From contig WPIO01000237.1 of assembly GCA_009760855.2 (NCBI GenBank), forward strand, positions 62,001 to 126,000: 64,000 nt of DNA. Reading direction: 5' to 3'. Position numbers and translations under genes: made by a program. Each line of letters opens with the position of its first letter. The stretch's first letter is position 1. Shown piece by piece: positions 11,110-22,841 of this stretch. This DNA comes from Cristatella mucedo. Taxonomy: Eukaryota; Bryozoa; Phylactolaemata; Cristatellidae. The notes beneath the pieces were generated by a model. It was not told the DNA's origin, did no database searches, and was given only the letters and a program-made list of their open reading frames with translations.

Positions 11110-11640
11110 CCACTTCCACTCGACTGACCAGCGCCCCTTATGGAATACTGCTTAAAAGTCCTTGTCCTCAATCAGTACGTCAGCGGCAGTCAATGCTACA
11201 GCAGGCTTGACACTAGGAGACGCCACTACTGCTGCCTCGGAACGGTGTGCTGGCTCTGGAACTCCCCTTTGGCACATGAACTCAACATGACCAGCGGAAG
11301 GACCAATAATCACGCCGCCTAGTAGTTCAATGGCATCCATACCGAGTAGTAACCCGAAACCAGGAAGAACATCTGACACAAGGCAGTCCAGCACTATGGT
11401 TCGTCCTCAGAGGGCTGCCGTAGCGACACACCTGTACTTGCAGACAGCCGTGGCTCCATTCATCATCACGACCTCCTCGCACGCTCGCCTCACCCTTGCA
11501 GGGTCCATAAGCGTCGCCGAAATGATCGGCCTCGAGCACCCAGTATCCACGAGCTCAGACGCCTCGGAGTTTTTGATGAGGACACGTACCGAAGGAAGGC
11601 GCGCCATAACGGAGGGGAAAGCACAGGCACAGTAATGCGT
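11110..11640 (-). pseudogene. aspartic protease region of the Ty3-like element
   Basis: Minus-strand patches include the SELVDTGCSRPIISATLM block with the DTG active-site signature, and downstream FGLLLGMDAIELLGGVIIG, the typical Leu/Gly-rich ending of a retropepsin. It lies between gag and RT. Confidence 0.72.
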
Positions 11641-11648
11641 GCTCTGCC

Positions 11649-12390
11649 CTACTTATTTTTTGGCCAGTTTGGTACGATGGCCCGATCCGAGCAGTTAGCA
11701 GCGAGATGTTGAATGTTGCCACAGACGTAGCAATGTCTCCCGCTACCACGGGGCGCCGCTTTAGAAGGACGATTACGGCTTAAGTGCCCGATGGCCTTGC
11801 ACAGGAAACACACAACATCTCTGTTAGTCGGTGCCTGGGGAGGCCATACCGAACGAGAACCGGATGTGAAGCAACTTTCTGCCGCCTTCGGAATGCTGAC
11901 GCTCGCCTTTACAATGACGCGAGCCTTCTCGACAAGAACATCCGCAGGCATTTCGGCGAGGTTGCATGAGGCTTGGAGGTGCCTCTTTGCGGCCTCCGGC
12001 AGCCCTGCGATAAAGGCGCATTTGACAAAATCACCGGCCACCAGCCTAGCCAACCGATTCAAGTCCGCCCAAAAGCCATCTACATTTTCACCTTCAGCAA
12101 GGCGACGCGAGGCGAATTCCTCGTAGGCATCGAAGCGATTCGGCGAGAATGCTGCCAGCAGCACCTTTCTTACCGTGGCGTAGTCTTCCTTAGCCGCCTC
12201 GGGGACGCTATCGTAGAACGCATATGCCACACGTGTAAGGAATAGTGGTAGGGAAATTTTGCAAGTCATAGACTCCTTGCATCTTGGCCAATCTTTGAAA
12301 CTGATTCAGCCATTCAGCGAAGTCTCCGCTGCCGTCGAATTGAGAAATTTTTGCTTCCATCAGTTGTACTTTCAGACTCATCTAAATATG
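11649..12390 (-). pseudogene. gag region of the Ty3-like element
   Basis: The minus-strand protein starts near 12380 with a KISQFDGSGDFAEWLNQFQ block, typical of Ty3 gag. It continues with a helical capsid portion (FYDSVPEAAKEDYATVRKVL, FSPNRFDAYEEFASRRL) and ends in two zinc-knuckle-like blocks (CFLCKAIGHL and HCYVCGNIQHLAANC). It follows directly after the 5' LTR and is broken. Confidence 0.82.
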
Positions 12391-12422
12391 GACCGCACAG
12401 TCACTCCCGCCGAGAAATAGCT

Positions 12423-13195
12423 TTTAGTTTGGTCGCATAGAAGAGAGCCAGCCGATGCCCAACACCGACAGTTTATTCCCAACGCACGGAGCCCCAGAGC
12501 GTACCGCTCCCATCGGCCCCTGCCCTCCCACGACTCCCCTCCCCTGGTCGACTCCGATGACTCATCGACCACAACTGTGCACCGGCCGACCCTGATGGTG
12601 AATCCACCATGTGGCCACCAGCTGGTTACTGGCCTGTGTCCATGCCACATCACAGGCAGACCACAACCATGCACCGGCCGACCCTGATGGTGAATCCACC
12701 ATCTGGCCACCAGCTGGTTACCGGCCTGTGTCCATGCCCCATCACAGGCAGACCACAACCATGCACCGGCCGACCCTGATGGTGAATCCACCATCTGGCC
12801 ACCAGCTGGTTACCGGCCTGTGTCCATGCCACATCACAGGCGGGCCACAGCAGTGCACTGGCCGACCCTGATGGTGAATCCACCATCTGGCCACCAGCTG
12901 GTTACCGGCCTGTGTCCATGCCACATCACAGGCGGACCACAGCAGTGCACCGGCCGACCCTGATGGTGAATCCACCATCTGGCCACCAGCTGAATACCGG
13001 CTTATGTCCATGCCACATCACAGGCGGACCACAGCTGTGCACCGGCCCCTCTCGGTGGTGCTTCTAACAGCTCACCAGTGGCTTATCAGAGGAGCCTGCA
13101 TACAATACATACATACGAACTTTACGCTCCCTTGACCCTAAGGTCACAAGTCAGGAGCCGGCAAACAATACATACATACATACATACCAACCACA
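12423..13195 (-). repeat. 5' LTR of the Ty3-like element
   Basis: This 773-bp repeat is homologous end to end with 8116-8700. The length difference (188 bp) is explained almost wholly by two extra 92-bp minisatellite units. It is followed by GCCC, the right-hand target duplication. Confidence 0.85.
12580..13039. repeat. LTR minisatellite, 5 units of 92 bp
   Basis: Exactly 460 bp, five units of 92 bp, of the same sequence as in the partner LTR. Variants such as CAGACCACAACCATGCACC mark two neighbouring units as recent copies of one another. Confidence 0.92.
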
Positions 13196-15700
13196 GCCCC
13201 CCCAAAATGCGGTGACGTGTGGTTGTACGGGGCTCCTGCGCGAATAGCGGAGCTGCGAAGAACGACGTCCCATAAGCGAGTTATGGTGACGACGACGACG
13301 GCTGTAATATACCATACGCAGGCAAAAAAGCGAGCGAGCGTATAAACTGATCTCAGAGCCGTCATATTTTCTGTCCCAGGGTGTCAGGAGAGAAAAGAGA
13401 GAAACAATGTGCTTGAGAGCGAAGGGATACATGGCGTACACGCCGAGCGCGGCCAGGAAGTGGTTCGTTGCAGGACTAGCGCAGCTGACTCGTTGCAATT
13501 AAATTGTGTTTATTTAGCTTAGAACGCCCGAGTGCAGTGCCTAACTAACCGGTACGCAGCGCGCCGGTTGGTCGGGCGCTGCGGGGTGTGTACTCTGGTG
13601 TGGTAAAGCAGAGTGGCGTGGCTGCGCCCACACGGTGACGCAGTAGACCAAATCTGGGAAATCGGTCCAAAAATCTAGGAAGAAGTCGCTGTTAAAGTAA
13701 TGTATTCATAATCCTTAATAGGCAGCGTTCTTGAATAAAGTTATTGAATTCCACAACGGCGAAGTTCCGCGCACAGTGTCGCCCTCATACTCACAGCTTC
13801 CGATACAACATCAGGTTTTTGTATGTCGGTTGCTGATTAATCTGTAACCGCGTTCCAGGGGTCAAAGGCTATTTCCCGCCAAACCCCGCCATACTCCGCC
13901 ACGCTGCCGCTCGCCATGCCGCCGAGCTAGGGTAAGACGAGCGGCCGTCCGGTTAAACCTCTTTATATTAACGCATGCGCCAACAACAACAGAGCAACTA
14001 AACAAGTCTACAGGGAGGGTCCTATACACAGTATACTACGGGGGCGCAAGACGACGCAGCAAGCGCGAACAAACGTGTTAGTTGGGGTCAGTCGGCTTCT
14101 GCAGTCCTGTCGTTGTACCGACTCCGAATCCAACAGTACGAGCATACGCCGTCCAAAACCCGGCTGGCTGAGTAACTGCTGGCCAGTCTGAGTCGACTAC
14201 TACCACAGTCGTAAGCTTCCACCGAAAGACGCCAACACACGGGGGGGGGAGGGTCACGAACACGCTACACGGGGAAAGTGGAATAAAAACAAGTCAACAA
14301 CGAGCGAGCTATCCAGCTCCGCTCGGGCCTTGGGTACTCGTTCCCTTGAGCACGCCTGCACGAATCCAGGTGCATAACTCGGCGAGGCCTCCAACACCAC
14401 GACTTACTTGGCCAACTTCCCGTACCCAAGAGCCCCGGTGACCTCACGTCACTGCATACATCCGGCCGTGCCGTAGGTCCAACCAAACCCAGCCTGGGTA
14501 CAAATCCTCCGACCGGAAGCGTCCGATCTGCGGATGGATCGGTAAGTAGTGCGCAAGGTGTTGGTAACCGCTTGAGTACCGGGCACTTGCCGTTCACCCA
14601 GACTTCTACTTTGCCAGTTTTGGCTTGATTGATTCCGGCAGAAACCATGCCATCGCAATTGACAATTTTTATCGTCGTAGCCCTCGTCGCTCCAACTTGC
14701 AGCCAGGGTAAGTGAGGCATAGCGCCCGATAACGGCCGTATGGCTGCTACCAATTCCATCTAGCGCTTCGCGTTTTCTTAATTGTGGCACTCTGTGGCTG
14801 CCATTAGGTTTTGCTATCAGTACCCGAACTTTTTCACGAGCCAATGTATCGTTGGTTCGTTTTCCTCTCACACTTGAGCTCCGGCATATCGCGCCGTTGT
14901 CGCTATAGTAGCCAAGGGCAGCTGGACTTCGTCCTGTACGAATCACTTCCTGCTTAGAGGTCGTTTGCGGTCTTTACGCCGTTGTTCGCCGCACCGCCCC
15001 GGCATTTTCAGATGCACCACTTTCATGCCGACGGCTTGCGTCAAGCTCGTGCACTGCTTCGCGAATGCCGATTTCCGGACGTTGCAACGCCCGGAACAAT
15101 ACTATCTCTGGCACTACTTGAGCAAAGCTGAAATAGTTATGATTCTTGTAACGTTCTTTGCAGTATGTGACCGTGCTTGCCACAGGGTAATGATGAGCCG
15201 ATTCAAAAGCCTAATTGATATGGCGGCAGAAGAGTCTTGACGGCTTTCACTGATGCTGAGAAACCAGTGAGACCCCTTTTTAATAACAGCATACCTGGCA
15301 GCTACATTTGCTGGTGTTCGTGTGTTAACACAAGCATCTTTCTATTGTGTAGGGTGCACCGCTAAATACAGCGATCCCACTGTTTCAAAGTAGAAGTTAC
15401 GGTTGTAAGCCATTAGAAAGATCTTTTTATTGGTGCCTCGATGACCTTAAAAGTTACCGTGCCTTTAAAAAAGGCATTACTGGTCATTCACCATTCTGCC
15501 TCTGCACCCAATATTGCCTATCTCCACTTTCAGGAGTCGTCGGAATAATGATGAGACATCTGTAAGGCGGTGGATGAGAGCTAAATCCCTCTCCAGATAC
15601 TTTAACAAGTGCCGAAATTATAGCATATTGATTGGTTAAGATTGGTTAGTAATAGTGTCTGCGCACGTAAGCATTTCCAGTAAAATTTACTTAAACCCAG
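13196..15700. other. GC-rich unassigned region with minus-strand coding-like stretch
   Basis: Right of the Ty3-like element lies GC-rich DNA. Minus-strand open stretches overlap at 14265-14759, 14449-14946 and 14974-15183, with a Ser/Arg/Gly-rich middle, but I recognise no domain. A decayed LTR-element gag or a host gene are both possible. 13499-13530 carries an inverted AATAAA-like signal (TGTTTATTTAG). Nothing here is firm enough to name. Confidence 0.3.
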
Positions 15701-16245
15701 CAAATCCTGTGAGGTTCCGATGGGTTTCATGCTACTTTTTAAATGTCATCGTGTCAAGGGATGTCGTAGTGTCAGATAGTTGTGAGTCTCACATTCTGAG
15801 AGCATGCGAACTAAAGGCTTGGTCTGCAAAAATCTTGAGATTGTTTAGAGCCACAGCTAAACGACTTGAGTCGGTTGAGGTGTGCACATTGTGTAAAGTG
15901 TCACGAGAATTATGGTGTGTTAAAGTGTGTGACAAAACCTTGAAGATTTGTATGCTGCTTGATGGAAAGCCAGAGCTGGTCGGTGAGAAGTAACATAATG
16001 TGGCAGTTACAACGTACACTGCTACACGACAGACAATCCTAGCAGCAGAGCACCAACTTTAGTCTTGTTTGCATGTACAGGAAAACCTGTAACTAGTGAG
16101 TTACTGAATTCCACATCGATGGTCACATGCGCATAAACCTGCTTGGTTGTGGTATTCTCTTTTTAGCAAGCCCAAATGTCGTAAGCGTATAGAGCTGAAA
16201 ATATGTAGATCTCGGAGCTGATGTGGTCGTCAAGTTAGTCATATT
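15700..16245 (-). mobile_element. LINE-A 3' region, old degenerate copy
   Basis: Antisense family-A 3' sequence is recognisable from TTTTTAAATGTCATCGTGTC through AGAGCTGGTCGGTGAGAAGT and TAGCAAGCCCAAATG to the ATGTGGTCGTCAAG block. Identity to the 26 kb copy is low (about 70 percent by eye), so this is an old copy. The (ATT)n tail itself is not seen. Confidence 0.6.
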
Positions 16246-16387
16246 TATGTTTTGAAATATGGAGCTATTGAAAATACTGTGCCTTAACATTTGCCCATTC
16301 CATTCTCATTCAAAAAATTTTAAGCCAGTATGATACAGCCAAGTCACAACCGAAAAATTCATTACTGTCTTGATGGATGCTGCCTTC

Positions 16388-16537
<150 letters not shown>

Positions 16538-16539
16538 GA

Positions 16540-17985
16540 TACCAGCAGTGACTTTGGGGCATGGCGAATGTGCTATATATAAGGCAACTAGTCTTGTATT
16601 AAATGCACTGCACCAAGGAAGGTTTGGTCAGCTGAGCATTTAAGCTCTTAAAATGTATAGGTCGAGACCAGGCATCAGCGATGCAGCTACGCAGAGTTAA
16701 CTCATATAGCCGCAATGCAAAGGGTAAGGAAGCATATGGGCGTTCATTTACTATGAATTAGTTTTTCTTTATATGAAGTATTATAGCTGAAAAGAGAGCC
16801 CACAGACTGGTTGGATACAGTGGATACAGTAGCATGCACAAAAATGTCCCTTCAGAAATCACACTAGCTGACATTGTGAACCACTTTGGTCGTCTGACCA
16901 AGCTTGCTGCTCTTCCTCGCCCTGGTGGGTCTGTGGTTTACTTGTGACATTTGAACAGGCCAAATCTACTCAATGTCAGAAATATATAAAAGATCAGGCC
17001 TGACCATCCATTGCCTAGCATATGAGGACAACTATAGATCACGCCAAGCAATCCTAGTTAAAGCCTAGGCCATCTTGTATACGAACATCGTAGAATTACA
17101 GGTGCACAATCGAAAAATGCTGGTAATCCCGAAAAGCGATTGGAAATTATGTTGGCCAGTGCCGGTAGCCCATGGCACATTATGCACCCCACCTCAGATC
17201 TAGATCAATAAGCACATTGTTTGCCAGTACAGCTTGTTGCTTGATCGTAGCTCAAGTTGTGAACTTATTAATAATTAATAGGTATGACACATTAAGCAGT
17301 GGTTTCTGTATGTCATAGGTTCTACTTAATGGCTGATAAAAAAGTCTTGCTTAGGAAGAATAACCAATCCTCTTGGTGTGCAGCAAGGCCCAATGGGTGA
17401 GATGGTCGTCAGTAGATTTCATAATTTTAGGAATACCATGTTGACCTTTTTATACCTTGCAGGCACTTGGGTTTTTAAGACTGGCAATGCTAGTAAATTC
17501 AATGTAGTTTGTATAAGGTATAGGCTCAGACCAGCTTTGCTTGCCAATATTTTTGGTATACTACACATACAGGTTGGTATGACATTTTTTGGCTTCAAGC
17601 TAGAAGATGGTAGTGTTTCCCATAGCAGTTTAGCTTTCTATTTGAAGCTAGGCCATGAGGTAGACAAATTCAGCTTTAACAGTCGCACTTAGAGAGCCAC
17701 AAAAACTTGCCCTTCGGTAATAATGATGATGATAATTATAATAGTAATTGTAGCCATATATTTGTATGGCTTTCTCTGAGAACTGACTCTTTCTAATAAT
17801 TTCCTTGCACTGCGCAGAAAACACCACAATGTGGTAAGTGCTAGATTGATGGTAGCCTGCATCACTGCTACTTTGCAACTTCTGATGTCAAAACGATATT
17901 AGCTGATTTAACAGCCTTTTTTGTTTATCGATAGAAAAGCCTTTAGGCTATCACCACTGCTTGCAGTGGTAATAATGGATTGCCC
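16540..17985. other. unassigned DNA with a short LINE-A 5' scrap
   Basis: At about 17035-17135 there is a fragment similar to the early ORF2 part of LINE-A at 32.14-32.22 kb (CCAAGCAATCC, CGAACATCGTAGAATTACA, GGTGCACAATCGAAAAATGC). The rest shows no motif. A short AT-rich repeat lies at 17720-17745. Confidence 0.45.
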
Positions 17986-18080
17986 ACTGCAGGTTTGGAA
18001 CCTGCGACCTGGGGACCGAAATCGTGAAAGCAATCGCCTTACCCAGTGAGCTATCTTGGCTAGGTACCAGAGCCTGAATT
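17985..18080 (-). repeat. tRNA-like sequence, SINE head or degenerate tRNA
   Basis: On the minus strand the sequence has an A-box-like TAGCTCACTGGGTAAGGCG and a B-box with a perfect 5-bp T-stem, GCAGGTTCCAAACCTGC. The acceptor stem pairs poorly and no clean anticodon arm is formed, so it is not a functional tRNA gene. It differs from the other SINE family in this window. A degenerate tRNA or a second tRNA-derived SINE is likely. Confidence 0.5.
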
Positions 18081-18121
18081 ATTGACCTGCAGTGTTAGCA
18101 ATTCATGTGGCTTGTGTTGCA

Positions 18122-20003
18122 TAATGATAATAATAATAATGCATTCGTTAAAGCGCCCTGGGAGAACTCAATCTCTTTCTAAGCACTTTATGCTTGGTGT
18201 AAATGAAGCATGATCGAATGGTTAATGGTAGCATGCTCGATAAACAGCAATAATAACATGGTTAGGTGTGACATCCACAGGGTCAGCATGCAAGTGTGGT
18301 TAGTGGCAGCAAGCATAGTGTCAGTACACTTGAGCACATAAAAGACGAATCACTGGGATCCACAAAATGCTGTGATAAATAAATGTGATGTAGCTTCTTT
18401 TTAAATGTGGTCAAGTCAGATGTCTTGAGGCAAGGCGGAAGTGAGTTCCAGCCATAGGAGGCATACCAACTAAAAAGGCAGCGTCTCCAAAGAATTTAAG
18501 ATTTGTATGAGGTATAGTTAAACAACTAGATTTCGAAAAGCAGGCTGTACGACGCCTAGCATAATATGGGACTGATAATTAAAGAACTACATTCTGAAAA
18601 CTAGGCGAAACTATGCTTAGCCTAGTTGTCGAGTAGACCGAATAGTTCGGCTGGAGCCAAACATGAAGAGACTTTAAAGTGAGTGACAAAACGTTTAAGT
18701 CGATGCATTCCTTTACTGGGAGCCAGTGCATGTCGGCTAGAGATGGTATATTTTAGGTTTGGTCTAGCGATTAAGGTGCTCGCCCCGACCAAGGTCTGAC
18801 TGAGGTCGTGGGGTCGAGCCCTGAGGCATATGTGAAGCACCTGAATAGAGATTAGGTTCTCTTGGGGCGCTATATAAATGAATTATATATATATATATAT
18901 ATATTTGTGGCAACGGTAATGCTCACGACAGACAAGCCTAGCTGCAAGAGTTTTGCACCAGCTGTAAGCACCTGATTGCACAGATCGGTAGACCAGCAAG
19001 CAGTGAGTTACAGAAGTCGAGAGTGAATGTCACAAATGCTTGGATCAATTTAGATGTGGTATTCCTGTCTAAGCAAGCCCGAATTTTTGCAATGTTATGT
19101 AGCTGAAAGTAGGCAAACTTGACTGTGGAGTTGATTTCGTCGTCAAATGAAAGGTCTCTTTGGTGCAGGGCACCTACACTTAGTGCAGATTCAGCAAGTG
19201 ATATGCTGGCAGAGCCGATTGTGAGTTTGGAAGTTTCCAATTTCTGAATCAGGCTTTTTTTGCACGTTACCGGTTAGTTGGTTTTATCTCATTCAATTTA
19301 AGGAAGTTTGCTGCCATCTTTGTGCGAATGTCGTCAATACATGCAGCACGGGCGTTGAGAGAATTCGACGTGCTGGCAGGCTGGGAGGGATCAAAGCAAA
19401 GGTACAACTGAGTGTCGTCTGCATAGATATGAAAGTCTAGATTGTGCCTAGCAAGCACATTGGCAAGAGGGAAAGTATAAACCGTGAACAGAACGGGACC
19501 GAGTACAAAGCCCTGAGGTATCATACACTTAAGAGATTCCTGGGATATACTTTGTTCATTCACATCAATACTCTGGAGTCTCCCACTGATGTAGGACCTG
19601 AACCACTGCAGAGCAGTGTCAGTGATGCCCAGGCGAGATGAGTGGTGCTCTAGAAGAACTTGGTGATGGATAATATCCAAAGCTGCCGAAAGATCGAGCA
19701 AAACAAGCAGAGACACTCTACATATGTCTGCATCCTAAGTAGGTCGTTATACACCCTTAGCAACGCTGACTCTGTGGAGTGATTAGCTCTAAAGCCAGAC
19801 TGGAACTTACTAGCAAGGTTTGAAGTTTCAATATATGAATTCAGCTGGTCCCCCACGACCCGTTCCAGTGTCTTTGATGGAAATGGTAGAATGGAGACTG
19901 GGCGGTAGTTGCTCAAGTTCTCTTGGTCTAGTGTCGTTTTCTTGAGAAGTTACCTGACTACAGCTTTTTTGAAAGGTGCTGGGGCATGATCTGAGGCTAA
20001 TGA
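18122..20003 (-). mobile_element. LINE-A, 5'-truncated and broken, minus strand
   Basis: From the (AAT)n tail at 18122 the copy runs through the 3' untranslated region, the C-terminal ORF2 part (METSKLTIGSASISLAESAL at 19240-18938) and the reverse transcriptase. The RT has SLLVLLDLSAALDIIHHQVL and IPQGFVLGPVLF followed by HIYADDTQLYLCF (19716-19267), plus the SNYRPVSILPFPSKTLERVV fingers (19916-19650). These are CR1/L2-group RT blocks. The copy stops near 20003, has frame changes between segments, and holds a SINE in its 3' region. Confidence 0.85.
18756..18904 (+). mobile_element. tRNA-derived SINE with LINE-A-like 3' end, nested in LINE-A
   Basis: An A-box-like TGGTCTAGCGATTAAGGTGC is followed by the B-box GTGGGGTCGAGCCCTG. 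The 3' part (GAAGCACCTGAATAGAGATT to GGGGCGCTATATAAATGAAT) is clearly related to the LINE-A 3' end, and an (AT)n run closes it. It interrupts the 3' untranslated region of a minus-strand LINE-A. Other copies lie at 52.7, 56.4 and 58.5 kb. Confidence 0.75.
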
Positions 20004-20049
20004 CAAATTTATAGTCTTCGATGTTTCCCAAGTTAAAAACTCGATGTAT

Positions 20050-20195
20050 CCATCGCCTTGGACGATATCAAGGACAATGCACAGCTGACCTTCTTTGTTC
20101 GCGACATCACGAATGACCTGGAGGTAGTCTCATAGAAGAGTTTCTCAGCCTCATCCCATTGAAGGCGATGCCAACTTGCCAAGATGTCCTCAGTA
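20050..20195 (+). pseudogene. hAT transposase fragment (GTF2IRD2/ZBED-like type)
   Basis: The plus-strand reading LDDIKDNAQLTFFVRDITND, then EEFLSLIPLKAMPTCQDVL in a shifted frame, matches the conserved hAT segment known from GTF2IRD2-like and SCAND3-like transposases (ALDxSxDxxDxAQLxIFVRGVxxxxxVxEELLxLxxLKGTTxGxD). About 48 residues survive, with one frame change. It is wedged between two LINE-A copies in opposite orientation. Confidence 0.6.
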
Positions 20196-20214
20196 TCTTC
20201 CTACCCTGTCCTTT

Positions 20215-21027
20215 GGTGAGACGACAGCATCAGCTCCACAATCAAGTCTGCCTACTTTCAGCTACATAAAATTGCTAAAGTTTGGGCTTCTTTAGATAGG
20301 GGTACCGCATCTAAGTTGGTCCATGCATTTGTGACATCCCATGTCTTGACTACTGTGACTCACTGCCTGCTGGTCTACTGGCATGCCCAATCAGGTGCTT
20401 ACAGCTTGTGCAAAACTCTGCAGCTAGGCTTGTCTGTCGAGAGCGGCGCAGTTGCCACATCACACCACTTCTCGCCAACCTGCACTGGCTACCAGTCAAG
20501 CAACGGACGACTTTAAGGTTTTGTCACTCACTTTTAGGTTACTTCATTCTTTGGCTCCAGCCTATCTCTCAGATCTACACCCCCACCAGGCCAAGCATCA
20601 TACCACCAGCTTTTCGGAATCCAACAGTTTACCAATACCTCGTACAAACCTCAAACCTTTCGGAGACCGTAACTTTAGTTCGTATACTCCCAAAGCCCAG
20701 AAGTCACTCCCGACTTCCATCACGGCATCCCTTGACTTGGCCACATTTAAAAAGAAATTAAAAGTACACTTATTTATGGCTGCATTTAGTGGGTCCTTAT
20801 GATTCCTCCTTTAAATGCTTATGCGTGCTGACACGGTTGCACGCTGCCACTAACTAACCACACTTGCAGGCTGACTCTGTGCATGTCACCCCGTCCATGT
20901 TATTCATGTTGTTTATCAAGCACGATACCACTCGTCATTCGATAGCGTTTCCTTTGCAGAAAATATAAAGCGCCTAGAAAGAGATTGAGTCCTCTGAGGT
21001 CGCTGTATTAGTGTACTATTATTCTTA
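20215..21027 (+). mobile_element. LINE-A 3' portion, plus strand
   Basis: The C-terminal ORF2 part is present, with blocks LQNSAARLVCRERRS, LANLHWLPVKQ, TLRFCHSLLGYF and LPIPRTNLKPFGDRNFSSYT. Its frame changes repeatedly. The 3' untranslated region and a short ATT tail near 21020 follow. It faces the minus-strand LINE-A across the hAT fragment. Confidence 0.82.
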
Positions 21028-21029
21028 CC

Positions 21030-21965
21030 TGCTTTGAATGGTAGTGACCTGTCGAAGCTTGTCTCTGTGTAGCTACTGGCAGAGCACCTGCCATGGTTTG
21101 CATCTACCAAGGGACTTTTGCAGCTGCTCGTTGACCACTGCTGCAGCTCCTCGGGCTGTGCTTACCCAAGTTGCACTGCATCGTCCATCAGGATTCATTG
21201 TGGGCAAAGCAGCAGGCATGAAGGACACAACGTCTGTTGTAGTAAAGTTAGTAAAGGCAGCGCTTGCTCGTCCTCTCAACCACTGCATGTTCATGCACGT
21301 GCAAAGCTGCAGAGGCGATCTGCTTTGCTGCACTAAAGGCTTGCTGGCTCAGTCGTGGCCTTATCTTGAAGCATGTCTTTGCCCTCAAATTTAATCTAAG
21401 CAAGCAAATTTAATCTGAATCTGAGACGACACGCCGTGCTCATCACGAACTTGGAAGCCCAGGCATGGGCATTTGAAGCAAAGCTTATTTATTCTATGGG
21501 AGAAATAGCTGCATAAGGGTGACTGTGTCAATTTTCCGATGTGATGCAGCCCTTATTGACACTTATGAATGCATTAGTATACTGTCAAACCTAAGTAATG
21601 AATTCTTCACACTTCACTTGAGTGCATTTTCATTTAAAACAGTTCAAGAATGTGCTTGACTTTTGCTGTGACGACACTCCCTCTGATGTGCGATTTGAGT
21701 TGATTGAGCTGCAGAAGGATTGAGTTGATTTGAGTTGATTAAGCTTCGGAAGTTCTCTTGTCCAAGTTTACGTCTCTCGTTTCCTTTTACCTTCAGCTGC
21801 CACATGCCCAGCTTCTAATGTTTTTGGCCCGTGCCAAGCTGTGGATCCCAATGTTTGGCATTGTTTAAAAAGAATCGCCTTGCACACTTTATTTCTTCGG
21901 GCTTAGAGTGCCTTTTTGACCTCCTGAAATAAGCCTAGTCCAATAAGTTTGCCGACCCCTGTCCT
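21030..21965. other. unassigned DNA
   Basis: An 118-codon plus-strand frame at 21038-21394 is Ser/Cys-rich and has no recognisable domain. Repetitive TTGAGTTGATT copies occur at 21690-21750. Nothing else recognised. Confidence 0.45.
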
Positions 21966-22841
21966 ATCCTAGGCGAACTCTGCACCCACCCGACCGAGCG
22001 TCACCTGATGGCCTCTTCAGAAGCCAGAGTACTGCAGGCTTTTGTTTGATAGACTGGCTATTCTGACTGGGCTAAGCTCAAGCAGTGTAGGAGCCGCAGA
22101 AGAAGTAGCCGTTTGACCACTGCAGAACTGCAAGCTCTTATTTATTGCTCCCTCTTCCATGACCGTTATACCTGTTCTGTTGTCGCAGAGTTTCTTGTTC
22201 TGATGGGAATACCGATCTTGATGTCTGGTCATTGCGATTGAACAGGCAGCAGCACAATCCAGCTCCAATACATCTGCCCAAAGCAATCTTTTTTTCCAAA
22301 GGCCAACGCTCTGACCACTTCTAAGTTTTGGTAGACTTATGCAGCTGTTGATTGTACCTTGCTTGGCTCTAACGTTATGAATCTCCCACCCCATTGCTAC
22401 TTCGAACCAACGAGTGTAAAGTTGTCACTCTGCATTAAGAAAACAAATGTTAAGTTTCAGTCGATGCCAGTCAAGCTTGATTCGGCAGCTTCGGCAATGC
22501 ACCTGACGTTAATTGGCTGATGGATTGACTCATTCATGTAGCCTGGCGTTCTGAGATCTTGTTAGTGTTTAATAAAATAGCCTGCTGCTTGACTAAATAG
22601 GACCGACGACCTGGGTCGTTAAGCGCAGTGGGCAGCTTAGCTATAGCTTGGGTTTCGATCCGTAGACTAAGAAAATAGCGACATAATGGCCTCCAGTATG
22701 TTGGGTGAACCAAAACATTCAAATGCGACTACCTTAAGGTTTGCGTATGCCTATCGCTTAGTAGCAATATCGCATTTGCTCAATTGCATTCGTGTGTCAA
22801 CCTGTTAATCAGCATGGCATTTAAGCAATCGAATTTTGTAG

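Larger units (their letters stand above)
8116..13195 (-). mobile_element. Ty3-like LTR retrotransposon, fossil, both LTRs present
   Basis: On the minus strand the order is LTR, gag with zinc knuckles, protease region, reverse transcriptase, RNase H, integrase, LTR. This is the Ty3/gypsy order. The LTRs (8116-8700 and 12423-13195) have short inverted ends of the TGTAGTT/AACTACA kind, and GCCC flanks both sides (8112-8115 and 13196-13199) as a 4-bp target duplication. The LTR sequences outside their minisatellite differ by roughly 5-10 percent by eye, which suggests a moderately old insertion. Domains are recognisable but the reading frames are broken in several places. I see no clear tRNA primer site next to the 5' LTR. 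Confidence 0.85.

Noticed and set aside
17985-18080. Functional tRNA gene
   Set aside because: T-stem and B-box are good, but the acceptor stem pairs poorly and no clean anticodon arm forms.
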